A DNA stretch of 63,738 nt from Limnothrix sp. CACIAM 69d (GCA_001913845.2 MKGP02000069.1:1-63738), one strand, 5' to 3'. Counted from the first letter of the stretch, positions 54,353 to 63,635 are shown. The notes: generated from the sequence alone by a model not told the origin. Translations and numbers: made by a program.

Positions 54353-55990
54353 ATGAATACCGCAGAATTATTAGTCAAATGTCTTGAAAACGAAGGTGTG
54401 CAATATATTTTTGGACTGCCTGGAGAAGAAAATCTCCATTTGCTAGAAGCCATCAGCCAATCTTCAATTCAATTCATCACCACCCGCCATGAACAGGGAG
54501 CTGCTTTCATGGCTGATGTTTATGGTCGATTAACTGGCAAAGCTGGGGTTTGTTTATCCACCTTGGGCCCCGGAGCCACCAACCTAATTACCGGTGTGGC
54601 CGATGCCAATTTGGATGGGTCACCGGTCGTGGCGATCGCGGGACAAGTGGGCACCGATCGAATGCATATTGAATCTCATCAATATCTGGATTTGGTGTCA
54701 ATTTTTGCCCCAATTACCAAGTGGAGCAGCCAAGTTGTTCGCCCCAGCAACACCCCGGAAATTATTCGTAAAGCCTTCAAACGGGCCCAAAGTGAAAAAC
54801 CCGGTGCTGTTTATATCGATTTACCAGAAAATATTGCTGCCATGGCCGTAGAAGGCAAACCCTTGGCCACGGATCAGAACGAAAAAACCTTTGCTTCTTT
54901 CAGCGCCCTCAATTCAGCAGCGAACCTGATTGCCAAAGCAAAAAATCCCCTGATTTTGGCCGGCAATGGAGCCATTCGGGCCCGGGCCGATCAAGCAGTC
55001 ACCGAGTTTGCCACCCAATTGCAGATTCCGGTGGTCAACACCTTCATGGGCAAGGGCATTATTCCCTACACCCATCCTTTAGCCCTGTGGACAACGGGAC
55101 TCCAAAAACGGGACTTTATTACCTGTGCCTTTGAAGCCGCCGACTTGATCATTGCGATCGGCTATGACTTGGTGGAATATTCCCCAAAACGCTGGAATCC
55201 TCACGGCTCAATTCCAATTATCCATGTGGGGGCAATGCCCGCTGAAATTGATAGTAGTTACATCCCCCAAGTGGAAGTCGTTGGCGATATTTCTGACTCA
55301 CTGTTGGAGTTGTTGCGACGCACCGATCGCTCCCATCAGCCGGAACCCTTCGCGGTGCAATTGCGGGCTGAAATTCGCGAAGATTATGAACAATATGCGG
55401 GCGATCGGGCGTTTCCGATTAAGCCCCAAAAAATTGTTTATGACATTCGGCAAGTGCTGGCCCCCGAAGATATTTTGATTTCCGATGTGGGGGCCCACAA
55501 GATGTGGATTGCGCGGAATTACCACTGCGATCGCCCCAACACTTGCCTCATTTCCAATGGGTTTGCAGCCATGGGCATTGCGATTCCAGGGGCCGTGGCG
55601 GCCAAACTGGTTTATCCCGATCGCAAGGTTTTGGCCGTGACTGGCGATGGTGGATTTTTGATGAATTGCCAGGAGTTAGAAACAGCCCTGCGCATTGGTA
55701 CACCCTTTGTCACGTTGATTTTCAATGACGGTGGCTATGGACTCATTGAATGGAAACAACAGGATGCTTTTGGGCGATCGCGCTACATCAAATTTGGCAA
55801 TCCTGATTTTGTGAAGTTTGCCGAAAGTATGGGACTAAAAGGCTATCGGGTGGAGTCCAATGAAGACTTGATTCCTATTTTGAAACAGGCCTTAGGGGAT
55901 TCTGTACCTGCTGTGATTGATTGCCCCGTGGACTATCAGGAAAATTTCAAGTTTTCCCAAAAATCCGGCAATTTACATTGTTCGATCTAA
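54353..55990 (+). CDS. 2-oxoglutarate decarboxylase (TPP-dependent, acetolactate-synthase-like)
   Basis: 545 residues. The N-domain has the TPP-activating Glu in IFGLPGEENLHLLEAISQ and HEQGAAFMADVYGRLTGKAG. The TPP-binding domain has the GDG...NN-type motif TGDGGFLMNCQELETALRIG, then LIFNDGGYGLIEWKQQD. It looks like acetolactate synthase large subunit, but its place directly after succinate-semialdehyde dehydrogenase matches the cyanobacterial 2-oxoglutarate decarboxylase/SSADH pair. It would decarboxylate 2-oxoglutarate to succinic semialdehyde. No regulatory small subunit is adjacent. Sequence alone does not exclude acetolactate synthase. Confidence 0.85.
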   Translation: MNTAELLVKCLENEGVQYIFGLPGEENLHLLEAISQSSIQFITTRHEQGAAFMADVYGRLTGKAGVCLSTLGPGATNLITGVADANLDGSPVVAIAGQVGTDRMHIESHQYLDLVSIFAPITKWSSQVVRPSNTPEIIRKAFKRAQSEKPGAVYIDLPENIAAMAVEGKPLATDQNEKTFASFSALNSAANLIAKAKNPLILAGNGAIRARADQAVTEFATQLQIPVVNTFMGKGIIPYTHPLALWTTGLQKRDFITCAFEAADLIIAIGYDLVEYSPKRWNPHGSIPIIHVGAMPAEIDSSYIPQVEVVGDISDSLLELLRRTDRSHQPEPFAVQLRAEIREDYEQYAGDRAFPIKPQKIVYDIRQVLAPEDILISDVGAHKMWIARNYHCDRPNTCLISNGFAAMGIAIPGAVAAKLVYPDRKVLAVTGDGGFLMNCQELETALRIGTPFVTLIFNDGGYGLIEWKQQDAFGRSRYIKFGNPDFVKFAESMGLKGYRVESNEDLIPILKQALGDSVPAVIDCPVDYQENFKFSQKSGNLHCSI

Positions 55991-56111
55991 CCTGTAATTT
56001 CGTCTCCACTCTTTGACTTAATCTTTAACTCAAGACAATCACTATGATCAGAATCCAGTAGTGTGACAGGCTTAATGCGTTGGGTCAAAGTTGCGGAGTC
56101 AGTCGTGGTAA

Positions 56112-56131
56112 CAAGGGGCTTAAGCCCCTTG
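56112..56131. repeat. CAAGGGGCTTAAGCCCCTTG palindrome
   Basis: A perfect copy in the 208-base gap between the convergent 2-oxoglutarate decarboxylase and TPR-glycosyltransferase genes. Confidence 0.9.
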
Positions 56132-56198
56132 CTGCTTAACGATCAGGTGACGGTAATAGTCATGTAATTTGATCCAGTGAATTAAGGCATCCGCGCTA

Positions 56199-57965
56199 TT
56201 AGGATGTGGTGAGCCAATTGCTCAGGGCCGATCGCGCCTGCTGCAAGGGTTCTGACCAATCGCCCGGTTTCGCTTGTCGAAACAGCCGCATGGTGGGATA
56301 CCAAGGAGAATCGGGGCGATCGAGCAGCCACCGCCAATCACAGCGGGCCGGCAGCAACACCCAAGTGGGCTTGCCCAACCCACCCGCTAAATGCACCACC
56401 GAAGTGTCCACCGAGATCAACAAATCGAGCTGTTGGCAAATAGCCGCCGTATCCGCAAAGTCCTGAATCCAAGGGCTACAATCCACTAAATTGAGATCTG
56501 GAAATTGACCCATCAAGGGTTGATAGTCTTGGGCATTTTTCCCAACTTGTAAGCTATAAAGCATCACTGGAAATTCCTGCAAAGCCTTCAGCAAAAGTTC
56601 GCAAGATAGGGACTTATCAAGATAGATATCATGCAGTTCATCTTCCACTCGATAGCCACTCGCCCAAACGATGCCAATCTTTTTGGGTTTTGCGGGTAAT
56701 TCCTTGAAAGGTGGCGGCAGTGGCCAGGCAGGATCAACGGTTAGATAGGGAATTTGGTTGGGAATGGTTGCCCAATCAGTCTTGCATTGGTGGGGCAAGC
56801 TCAAGAGGGGCGATCGATAGTCTACGCCGGGAAGAATTTGCCCTGGTTCCAATACCGGCAAGACCCGATCGATAGCGGGCAATTGGGCAAAAAGTCGATG
56901 CAAAACGGCAGGGCCACTAAACCAGACGCTTGCTCCCGAGCTTGCTAACAAATCCGCATAGCGAATGAATTGCAAAGAATCTCCTAACCCTTGTTCTGCT
57001 TGCAAGAGAATGGTTCGGCCATGTAGTGATTCTCCTTGCCATTGGGGATGGGGTAATTCTGGGGGTGGTTGCACCGTTGCCCAGCGCCACTCATATTCGC
57101 GAAATCCTTCGGTGAGTCGTCCCAACGCCAAGAGAATATGACTTAGATTCCAATGACTTTTAGCATCGTGAATATTGCATTGAATCGCATTCTGAAAGGC
57201 TGAAATTGCTTGAAAATAATCAGCCTTTTTCCAATAGAAATTTCCTAGATTGTAATGATAATTGGCAGCTTGAGGATCGAGAGCGATTGCTTTTTGGTGC
57301 GCTGTTTCTGCCTCAGACCATTGCCCCACTGCGGTTAAAGCACAACCCAAATCACTCCAGTAGCTGGCTTGTTGGGAATTCAGGCTCAGGGCATTTTGAT
57401 AGGCCTGAATTGATGGTTTATAGGCTCGATCGAGATAGGCCGCTTTGCCGAACCGGGCCCAGGCTTGGGCTAAGCGATCGGGCAGTCTTGCATCGGGACA
57501 ACCCTGAGCGATCGCCCGTTGATAGGCTTGAACTTCTGCCGCAAAATCCTGGCTTTTTTGGGCAACCCAACCCCAGTTAAAATAGGCTTCCCAGCATTGG
57601 TGATCTTGGGCGATCGCCCATTCATAGCATTGTCGTGCTTGGGCTAATTTTCCCTGCTGAGCCAGTTGATTGCCCAATTGCAAATGGTCACGACTGCTCA
57701 CCAATTGCGGGTTCAGTTCCAGGGCCCGCCACTGATCGGTTTCGGCTCGTTGAATGTTTCCCAATTGGTGAGCCAGGGCCGATCGCTGCACCCAAAAACT
57801 GGCGCGATCGGGGGCTAATTTCAGTGCTTGGGCCAAGGCGCGATCGGCTGCGGCCAGTTGACCGGCGGCCCACAAATCCATCGCTAATTGCTGATAGAAC
57901 TCAGCAGCATTCGGTGTGTGGCACAACCGATCGCGCCATTTCGCAATGATCGAACTCAAAATCAC
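56199..57965 (-). CDS. TPR protein with C-terminal GT9-like glycosyltransferase fold
   Basis: 588 residues. About 8 TPRs fill residues 20-300, with units such as FWVQRSALAHQLGNIQRAET and YWSDLGCALTAVGQWSEAET. The C-terminal half resembles the family that combines TPRs with a heptosyl/GT9-type domain: ILLQAEQGLGDSLQFIRYAD, KIGIVWASGYRVEDELHDIY and LLISVDTSVVHLAGGLGKPT, then WVLLPARCDWRWLLDR. Similar architectures glycosylate proteins or glycolipids. The acceptor is unknown. It starts at a GTG (57965), and the start is not well supported. Confidence 0.82.
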   Translation of the reverse strand: MILSSIIAKWRDRLCHTPNAAEFYQQLAMDLWAAGQLAAADRALAQALKLAPDRASFWVQRSALAHQLGNIQRAETDQWRALELNPQLVSSRDHLQLGNQLAQQGKLAQARQCYEWAIAQDHQCWEAYFNWGWVAQKSQDFAAEVQAYQRAIAQGCPDARLPDRLAQAWARFGKAAYLDRAYKPSIQAYQNALSLNSQQASYWSDLGCALTAVGQWSEAETAHQKAIALDPQAANYHYNLGNFYWKKADYFQAISAFQNAIQCNIHDAKSHWNLSHILLALGRLTEGFREYEWRWATVQPPPELPHPQWQGESLHGRTILLQAEQGLGDSLQFIRYADLLASSGASVWFSGPAVLHRLFAQLPAIDRVLPVLEPGQILPGVDYRSPLLSLPHQCKTDWATIPNQIPYLTVDPAWPLPPPFKELPAKPKKIGIVWASGYRVEDELHDIYLDKSLSCELLLKALQEFPVMLYSLQVGKNAQDYQPLMGQFPDLNLVDCSPWIQDFADTAAICQQLDLLISVDTSVVHLAGGLGKPTWVLLPARCDWRWLLDRPDSPWYPTMRLFRQAKPGDWSEPLQQARSALSNWLTTS

Positions 57966-58077
57966 CCCAAAACCAACCCAAAACAGATTTTAGTCTAGGA
58001 TGGCCGGGGCGCTGAAAATCAGTCATTTGGGCTGATCTGAGAGGCCCCAGCTTCAACCGGTGCGATCGCCCCCGGCC

Positions 58078-61000
58078 CTAGCCCTTCGTTTCTGGCAGCA
58101 GGCACTTGTCCGAATCGCAGCCCGCCGGGCCCGCTTCCGCCATTTCGCCCTTGTCATAGCGCCGCAGGGCCTCGTGGAAACTGCTGATCCGCCGCCGCTG
58201 GAGCGCCGCATCGTACATTTCCTGATAGGTTTCCCGCGAAATTGGCTCGAAGGGCAAGCGGGGGAAGGTTTGTAGATCGTCAAACCGGGCCAGCAACGCC
58301 GCCGAGATGTAGCCCTCATCGTTTTGGATCGCCTGGTGAATCCGGCGGCCCAAGGGTTCGATTTCCGGCTCCCGCAGTTCGATCGTGGCGCTGGTGTTGT
58401 GGGTGGTGTAGTGGGTTTGTACCTGCATGTAGAAGTCAAACTGAGCCAGGGCGCTGAACTGCTCGATCGCGATCGTGTCCGCCCCCGGCAAGTCTGCCCA
58501 AGACACCGCCACCGGAATTTCCACCAGCCACTCCGTGCAGCGCGGATCAAACGGATCATTCAGCAAGTTGCCATTTTCATCCTTATCGGACTGGGACGGT
58601 ACAATACTGTAGCCATAGTCCAGACAAGCCAACGCCACCGGATCGTTTTTGCGGAACGTGATCCGCCGAATGAACCGCGCGGCCTTGGGTGGATGCCAAC
58701 CGGGTGAAGCCCCCGTCAACAGCGATTTTGTGCCCGAGGGTTGCACCGTCGTGCAGCGATTGGGCCGGCGCAAACCGTGGCGATCGCAGTAATCCCAAAC
58801 CGTTTGGTGGACAATTTCCCGCCAACGGCTGAGGTATTGCCGCTCCTGGTCTTTAAACTCCAAACCTTGCACGCTGTCCGGGCGACCCGCTTCCCACCAG
58901 CGCAACCAATCGACCCCAAAGGCTTGCACAAAGAAATCGAACAAACCGGTGAAGGAAACGCCCACGATCGGGTCAATCGATCGGCTGTATTGGTAGCGCT
59001 CTTCTTGGAACCGATGGTTGAGCAAACCCGCTACCGACAAGGCCCCAGCCTTGAAAGCATCCTCTTGGGTTTGGTGATCTTTCGGATCGATTTGATTGAG
59101 GTGAATTTCGCTCAGGTTGCACTGGCCAGTCAAAGTACCACCAAAAACGCCCTTGTGGAACTCTGGCTCATTGAAACAGAAGGTGTCGTGGCGACCATCC
59201 AACGGTTCGATCGAGCGAATCACCTGCCATTTCCCCTTAGCGGCCGGTTGATGACCACGGCTGGTATCTACTCGCTGGCAAGGAATGGCGGCACAGTCGG
59301 TGATTTGCAAATACCACAAATCTTTCTGACGAATACCTAGGTTAGTCGTTTCTTCCGCCCGGGCCATCAGGTTAATGGAAGAGCGAACGCCACATTTCAG
59401 CAACAACAGATAGATCCGATAGGCGCGATCGTAGCCCGAGAGGTAGAGGCGAACGCCACCGGTCGCCGTTAGGGAACCATCCGCATCAATCAAACCTGCA
59501 ATGAAGTGCAGAATGGCCTCACGATTCCAGCGGGCGATCGCCTCAAAGGGTTCAGCGGTCTGCTTCAGGTTCCGCACCTGCTCCGGATCAAATTCTCGAT
59601 CAAAGCCGGTGTAGAGCAAGCAGGGGGTGTCGGGGTTTTCCGCATAGAACCGAGGTTGACCCGATGTGCGACCCGCGATCGCCAATTCCTGCTGGTAGCT
59701 CTTGACTCCATAGAGCCGCAGTTGCAGTTGGGGCTTGCCATGGGATTGGCACAGAGAACCATCCCCAACCAATTGCCCGAGGGTGTAGGCCCAAATCGGA
59801 TCGATCGCCTCGCCATCGCGGTGGTCAATTTGGAAGGGTTCCGTATGGATGGCGTATTTCAGGTTCGGCAACTGGTCAATCAATTCGGCCGTTGTCCGTT
59901 CTTGATAGGCCTGACCAAAGCGATCTTTAACAAAGAATCGGTGGCCTTCCGTCACATCCAAATGCGTGCCATCGGCAAAATTCACGCGGAAGAGCGCCCG
60001 ATCGCGACCGGTCAAAATCGGCGTGACAGAACTCCAGCGCCGTCCATTCCAAACTTCCACGGATTGTCCCACCAAGGACTGAATTTCATGCAGTCCATCC
60101 CGGGTAATCAGCAGCGTATTCCCGGCAACACAGTGGAAATCAGCGCCTAGGATTTCACCACAGTTGTGAGCCACGAAGCCATTCGCATCAAATCGTGATG
60201 GGCCAGGAACTGTACAGTCATAAACTGCTTCAATTCCGCCAGGTGCGATTTCAGCGATCGTGACACTGAAGCGATCGCGATTCAGCTTGCGCTTGTAGTT
60301 ACTTAATAGCTCGTTGAGCTTGGCTTGTTTCTCAGGTTGCTGGAAACCGACCCGATCGCGAAACTCCGTGAGGTTGTCATTGGCAATCACCAATTCATGT
60401 TGCGCTTGGCAGAAGTAAGGAGCCAAGTTGCGATCAGAATCGGGCATCAAACGGACACCGGCTGGCCGACGATTTTGATAGATCGTTGAAACAATGCCAA
60501 TCCGCAGCAACATCCGCTGAACGGCTTCTAGGGTTGCCAAGTTACTTTGGGCTAAGCGGACGCTAATGCCTTTTTGCTGAGTGCCTTGAACACTGCCATC
60601 AGCATCAAATAGTCCCCGCAAGAAGCCGCAGTGAAACTCATAGCTCGATCGCTCAATTTCACCGGTCACCCATTTCTCGCGGCGGTGGATACCGAAGCGA
60701 TCGGCTAGGGCCGCCAAGCCACTCGAAGCAATTTGATGTAGGTGATGATGGGGATGATAGGAACCAGCCAAGTTCGCGCCACAGGCAACCGTTTTCTGGA
60801 GCGTTGCCACAGCATACTCAGCCATTTCCTGTTGCGAATCACCCCAAAAACGCAGAATTCCTTGATCGCTCCAGCTTGTTTCTGCGAGGGAGCCATCGCC
60901 AACCAGGTTTCCGAGCAACCAGCCTTCATCAGAAGTCCCGTGACCCGACCAGGGTTGAATGTCACGGTGATTATGAATAGAGAGGCGATCGCCCGGTTGC

Positions 61001-62487
61001 AAATCTTCAACAGCAGTCCATTCCAAATACTGCCGTTTTTGAGTTTGAGCACTCACGCGCAGGAGTTGGTGGTTTGCAGTCAGTCGCAGCGACAACCCTT
61101 CGCGAGTGGTTACTTTGAAGACTGGTTTATCGCCTGTGTAGAAAAAGCCTTCTGCCGTCGTGCTGAAAAGCTCGCCATTGACATAGGTTCCATGCTGTTG
61201 ACCAATCAGCTCCTTAACCTGGCGCGGGCCAAATTCTGTATGTACCCAGGTATCAGCCGTGATGCAAGGATTCAAGCCATAGCGTTGCAGACGATGAGCA
61301 GATTCTCGCTCATCAATTTCTGGTGACTTTGCTTTCAGCCACTCTGCACCCTTCTGTTCCTGAAAAGCAGCAATAAACGCTCTCTTTTCATCATCTCCAG
61401 AAATCAAATCGGCATTGCTGCGAGCGATCGCTTCGCCAGCCCATTGAATGGCACCTTCGCCGGAATAGAACTGCTTGCGAACTGCGTCAATGCACTCCGT
61501 TTCCGTGGGTTTGTGATGAAAAACTCGCGAGTGATTCGCCATCCGCAGGGAGTCGCGATCGGGATCAATTCGCCAATTACCAGACTCATCTTGCTGCCAC
61601 AAATTGTCTTTGGCAGTCGCTCCCAGCTCGTCGTTACTGTCAAATTGGCGGATTCCGGCACTGCGGCGAATATTTCCGGCTACAATTGTGACAGCAGCTT
61701 CGTCGATAAGTAAGCAGCATTCCACCGAGGTGAGTTGCCGACCGATCGCCCGGTTCAAGATGCGAGTCACCCGATCGTAGAGTTCCGGCAGCTTGATCGG
61801 GTTAGCCACGCCGCCGAAGCCCCGGAGCGTTTCCCCAGCCGGCCGCACGTTGCTGAGGTCGATCGCCACTTGCACTTCGCCATCAAAGCGCTCATCGCTG
61901 CACAGATCCAGCAAGGTTTGGTACGACTTCACCCAGCCCTGGCGACTGTCGCCCACCACCACACGCACCGCATTGCCAACGATATCCACCGTTGTTTCCT
62001 GCAAGCGTTGACCCACCGGAACCGTACCCAGCTCGCCCGTCACCGTCACGGTGATTGAGTTGCGCACTGGCGGGAGTTGTTCAATGTAGCGCGGTTCCAG
62101 CACGCCGCCCGTGCCACAGCCCATCATTGCCAAGTCCATCATCAGCCCGAAGGCTTTCCAGTCGATGACATTGGTGCTGGTGCAGTTGTAGGCTCCTGAA
62201 AAGTTTTGCGGGTTTTCGAGCCAGTCCGTGCCCCCAACCCACAGCCAACGCCCCGACGGCAGCGCCACAATCCGCTTCTGCATTCGATCGAGCAGGCTTG
62301 CTTCTTGATCGGAAAGATTGCCTAACTTGACCAAGCCGCGCAGGGTGCGATCGGTCGTTTGCTGCCACGATTCCCGCTCCCCGTCCATCCGACGGCTGTA
62401 GGTGCGGTAAAACACCGGGTAGGCGGTGGGGGCGTGGTCAGGGAAATCGACGGGTTGCTGCTGAGCGCGGTTCAGTTCTTGCACCAT
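58078..62487 (-). CDS. nrdJ: Adenosylcobalamin-dependent (class II) ribonucleotide reductase with two inteins
   Basis: 1469 codons, of which 705 are two inteins and 764 form the enzyme. It starts MVQELNRAQQQPVDFPDHAP. Catalytic cysteines are in GAYNCTSTNV, NP-CGEILG (thiyl radical site) and DFH-CNLSEI, and the C-terminal redox pair is GCDSDKCLLPE (C-x4-C). This pattern matches monomeric RTPR, which reduces nucleotides to deoxynucleotides with B12. Inteins at codons 408-775 and 786-1122 must splice to give a working enzyme, with only 10 extein residues between them. An upstream frame to 62592 runs through an inverted repeat, so 62487 is the better start. No cobalamin riboswitch was recognised. 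Confidence 0.95.
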   Translation of the reverse strand: MVQELNRAQQQPVDFPDHAPTAYPVFYRTYSRRMDGERESWQQTTDRTLRGLVKLGNLSDQEASLLDRMQKRIVALPSGRWLWVGGTDWLENPQNFSGAYNCTSTNVIDWKAFGLMMDLAMMGCGTGGVLEPRYIEQLPPVRNSITVTVTGELGTVPVGQRLQETTVDIVGNAVRVVVGDSRQGWVKSYQTLLDLCSDERFDGEVQVAIDLSNVRPAGETLRGFGGVANPIKLPELYDRVTRILNRAIGRQLTSVECCLLIDEAAVTIVAGNIRRSAGIRQFDSNDELGATAKDNLWQQDESGNWRIDPDRDSLRMANHSRVFHHKPTETECIDAVRKQFYSGEGAIQWAGEAIARSNADLISGDDEKRAFIAAFQEQKGAEWLKAKSPEIDERESAHRLQRYGLNPCITADTWVHTEFGPRQVKELIGQQHGTYVNGELFSTTAEGFFYTGDKPVFKVTTREGLSLRLTANHQLLRVSAQTQKRQYLEWTAVEDLQPGDRLSIHNHRDIQPWSGHGTSDEGWLLGNLVGDGSLAETSWSDQGILRFWGDSQQEMAEYAVATLQKTVACGANLAGSYHPHHHLHQIASSGLAALADRFGIHRREKWVTGEIERSSYEFHCGFLRGLFDADGSVQGTQQKGISVRLAQSNLATLEAVQRMLLRIGIVSTIYQNRRPAGVRLMPDSDRNLAPYFCQAQHELVIANDNLTEFRDRVGFQQPEKQAKLNELLSNYKRKLNRDRFSVTIAEIAPGGIEAVYDCTVPGPSRFDANGFVAHNCGEILGADFHCVAGNTLLITRDGLHEIQSLVGQSVEVWNGRRWSSVTPILTGRDRALFRVNFADGTHLDVTEGHRFFVKDRFGQAYQERTTAELIDQLPNLKYAIHTEPFQIDHRDGEAIDPIWAYTLGQLVGDGSLCQSHGKPQLQLRLYGVKSYQQELAIAGRTSGQPRFYAENPDTPCLLYTGFDREFDPEQVRNLKQTAEPFEAIARWNREAILHFIAGLIDADGSLTATGGVRLYLSGYDRAYRIYLLLLKCGVRSSINLMARAEETTNLGIRQKDLWYLQITDCAAIPCQRVDTSRGHQPAAKGKWQVIRSIEPLDGRHDTFCFNEPEFHKGVFGGTLTGQCNLSEIHLNQIDPKDHQTQEDAFKAGALSVAGLLNHRFQEERYQYSRSIDPIVGVSFTGLFDFFVQAFGVDWLRWWEAGRPDSVQGLEFKDQERQYLSRWREIVHQTVWDYCDRHGLRRPNRCTTVQPSGTKSLLTGASPGWHPPKAARFIRRITFRKNDPVALACLDYGYSIVPSQSDKDENGNLLNDPFDPRCTEWLVEIPVAVSWADLPGADTIAIEQFSALAQFDFYMQVQTHYTTHNTSATIELREPEIEPLGRRIHQAIQNDEGYISAALLARFDDLQTFPRLPFEPISRETYQEMYDAALQRRRISSFHEALRRYDKGEMAEAGPAGCDSDKCLLPETKG
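59122..60132 (-). mobile_element. Intein 2 of nrdJ with LAGLIDADG homing endonuclease
   Basis: 337 residues beginning CVAGNTLLITRDGLHEIQSL (block A), with block B GTHLDVTEGHRFFVKDR. The homing endonuclease motifs are TLGQLVGDGSL and FIAGLIDADGSL. It ends FHKGVFGGTLTGQ directly before Cys of CNLSEI. The terminal residues are Gly-Gln instead of the usual His-Asn. Gln-ending inteins are known to splice in some cases. It sits at the cysteine equivalent to the second active-site cysteine of RTPR. Confidence 0.93.
60163..61266 (-). mobile_element. Intein 1 of nrdJ with LAGLIDADG homing endonuclease
   Basis: 368 residues beginning CITADTWVHTEFGPRQVKEL (block A), with block B TREGLSLRLTANHQLL. The endonuclease motifs are WLLGNLVGDGSL and FLRGLFDADGSVQ. 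Blocks F and G are GGIEAVYDCTVPGPSRFDAN and GFVAHN, and the next extein residue is Cys of CGEILG. This is a canonical intein with all splicing residues. The insertion splits the NPCGE motif that carries the catalytic radical cysteine. Confidence 0.95.
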
Positions 62488-62529
62488 GGGATTGGCTGTG
62501 AACAACAGTTGAGACGACACGAAAGGCCG

Positions 62530-62573
62530 CTGGTCATCGATCAACGCAAGATGTAGCGTTGATCGATGACCAG
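62530..62573. promoter_or_regulatory. 18-bp perfect inverted repeat in the nrdJ leader
   Basis: CTGGTCATCGATCAACGC (62530-62547) pairs with GCGTTGATCGATGACCAG (62556-62573) across an 8-base loop, 43 bases upstream of the nrdJ start. It could be an operator, an attenuator stem or an RNA-stability hairpin. No T-tract follows on the nrdJ strand. It does not fit the NrdR box I know. Confidence 0.85.
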
Positions 62574-62652
62574 CCGATCCAATAAACACCAAATCTGGGT
62601 GACTTGCAAATGATTGTTACCGGAATGACGGCGAATCCGCAATCAAAATGGG

Positions 62653-63216
62653 CTAGGTAGGATGCACAGCACGATAAATCAACCACCCGATCGCCAATCC
62701 AACCGCAGCCGCCAACGTTAGCCAAACAACCGTCAATGCTTTGCGGCCTCCCAGGTCATCAGCCGCGAATCCCGGGAGCATACCCAAGCTTAGGGGCCAA
62801 CTCCCCCACCACAGCACCGCGAACAGCAATTCATAACCACTCACTAACTCCCACGATCCGCGCCATAGAACCACCCCAGCCCCAGCGATCGTCCAGGCAA
62901 CGGCCACTGCACCCACAGCCAGCATCAAAGCCGCCATCAAGATGTCGTATATAGCTTTCGAGGTTCGATCGCCAGGAACAAATGTAAGACCCGGCGAGAA
63001 TCTGGCTGCAAGCCTAAATAGATAGCCGAACACATCGCCAACCACCTTCGTTCCCGTCACAGATCCAGCCCAAGACCAAGCCCCAGCCCAGGCCATAACT
63101 GCTACAAAAGCCAACCAACCAAGCCATGTTAGTTGGGTCGCTGAGGCGCTAACACCAATGCCAATAATGGTGTACGAAATCACGCAACCCAATAGCCATT
63201 TTGTAGCGATCGCCAT
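62653..63216 (-). CDS. Polytopic membrane protein of unknown function
   Basis: 187 residues with about five hydrophobic segments: WLLGCVISYTIIGIGVSASA, LGWLAFVAVMAWAGAWSWAG, MAALMLAVGAVAVAWTIAGA, LLFAVLWWGSWPLSLGMLPG and VWLTLAAAVGLAIGWLIYRA. A cytoplasmic loop (GYLFRLAARFSPGLTFVPGD) separates segments two and three. No family is recognised. It lies upstream of nrdJ on the same strand, between it and the IS630 fragment, and may have come in with nearby mobile DNA. Confidence 0.6.
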   Translation of the reverse strand: MAIATKWLLGCVISYTIIGIGVSASATQLTWLGWLAFVAVMAWAGAWSWAGSVTGTKVVGDVFGYLFRLAARFSPGLTFVPGDRTSKAIYDILMAALMLAVGAVAVAWTIAGAGVVLWRGSWELVSGYELLFAVLWWGSWPLSLGMLPGFAADDLGGRKALTVVWLTLAAAVGLAIGWLIYRAVHPT

Positions 63217-63263
63217 CTAACTGTGAACCGTGAACAATGGAGATACAGCCCTTACCTTGATCA

Positions 63264-63630
63264 TTAAGTACAATAACAACACTTGGTAAGCCAGTTTCTC
63301 AGGCACCGTAAATCCACTAGTCGGGCTGCCAGTCTAGTTAATTGTTCCAACACCTCTATGGTTTCTGTTCTAAATTTCCACAAAAAGATTTCTAACTGTG
63401 ACCACATCATTTCTATAGGGTTAAAGTCTGGTGAATATACTGGCAGATATTCTACTCTTGCCCCTACTGCTTCTATCATTTCTCTCACCTCTGGGTGATG
63501 ATGAGAATTCAAGTTATCCATAACAACCACATCACCTACTTTTAATTGCGATGCCAAGTTTACTTTGACAAACTCTAGAAAATCTTCCTTTTTCATTGAG
63601 CCTTTCAAACCTTTAATCTCTAAGGGTCAA
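63264..63630 (-). pseudogene. IS630-family transposase, C-terminal part, interrupted by IS200
   Basis: The minus strand encodes LEIKGLKGSMKKEDFLEFVK, then VGDVVVMDNLNSHHHPEVRE and LPVYSPDFNPIEMMWSQLEI, the last two Asp and Glu motifs of the DDE domain, and ends LRNWLTKCCYCT, a typical IS630 tail. Coding stops at about 63630, where the left hairpin of an IS200 element begins on the plus strand. The N-terminal half is not in the window and may lie beyond the IS200. Confidence 0.85.
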
Positions 63631-63635
63631 TTCCC

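Noticed and set aside
62488-62592. Upstream extension of NrdJ
   Set aside because: It would run through the perfect inverted repeat, and class II homologues start near MVQEL.
62488-62652. Cobalamin riboswitch ahead of nrdJ
   Set aside because: No B12-box-like sequence was seen; only the inverted repeat is clear.
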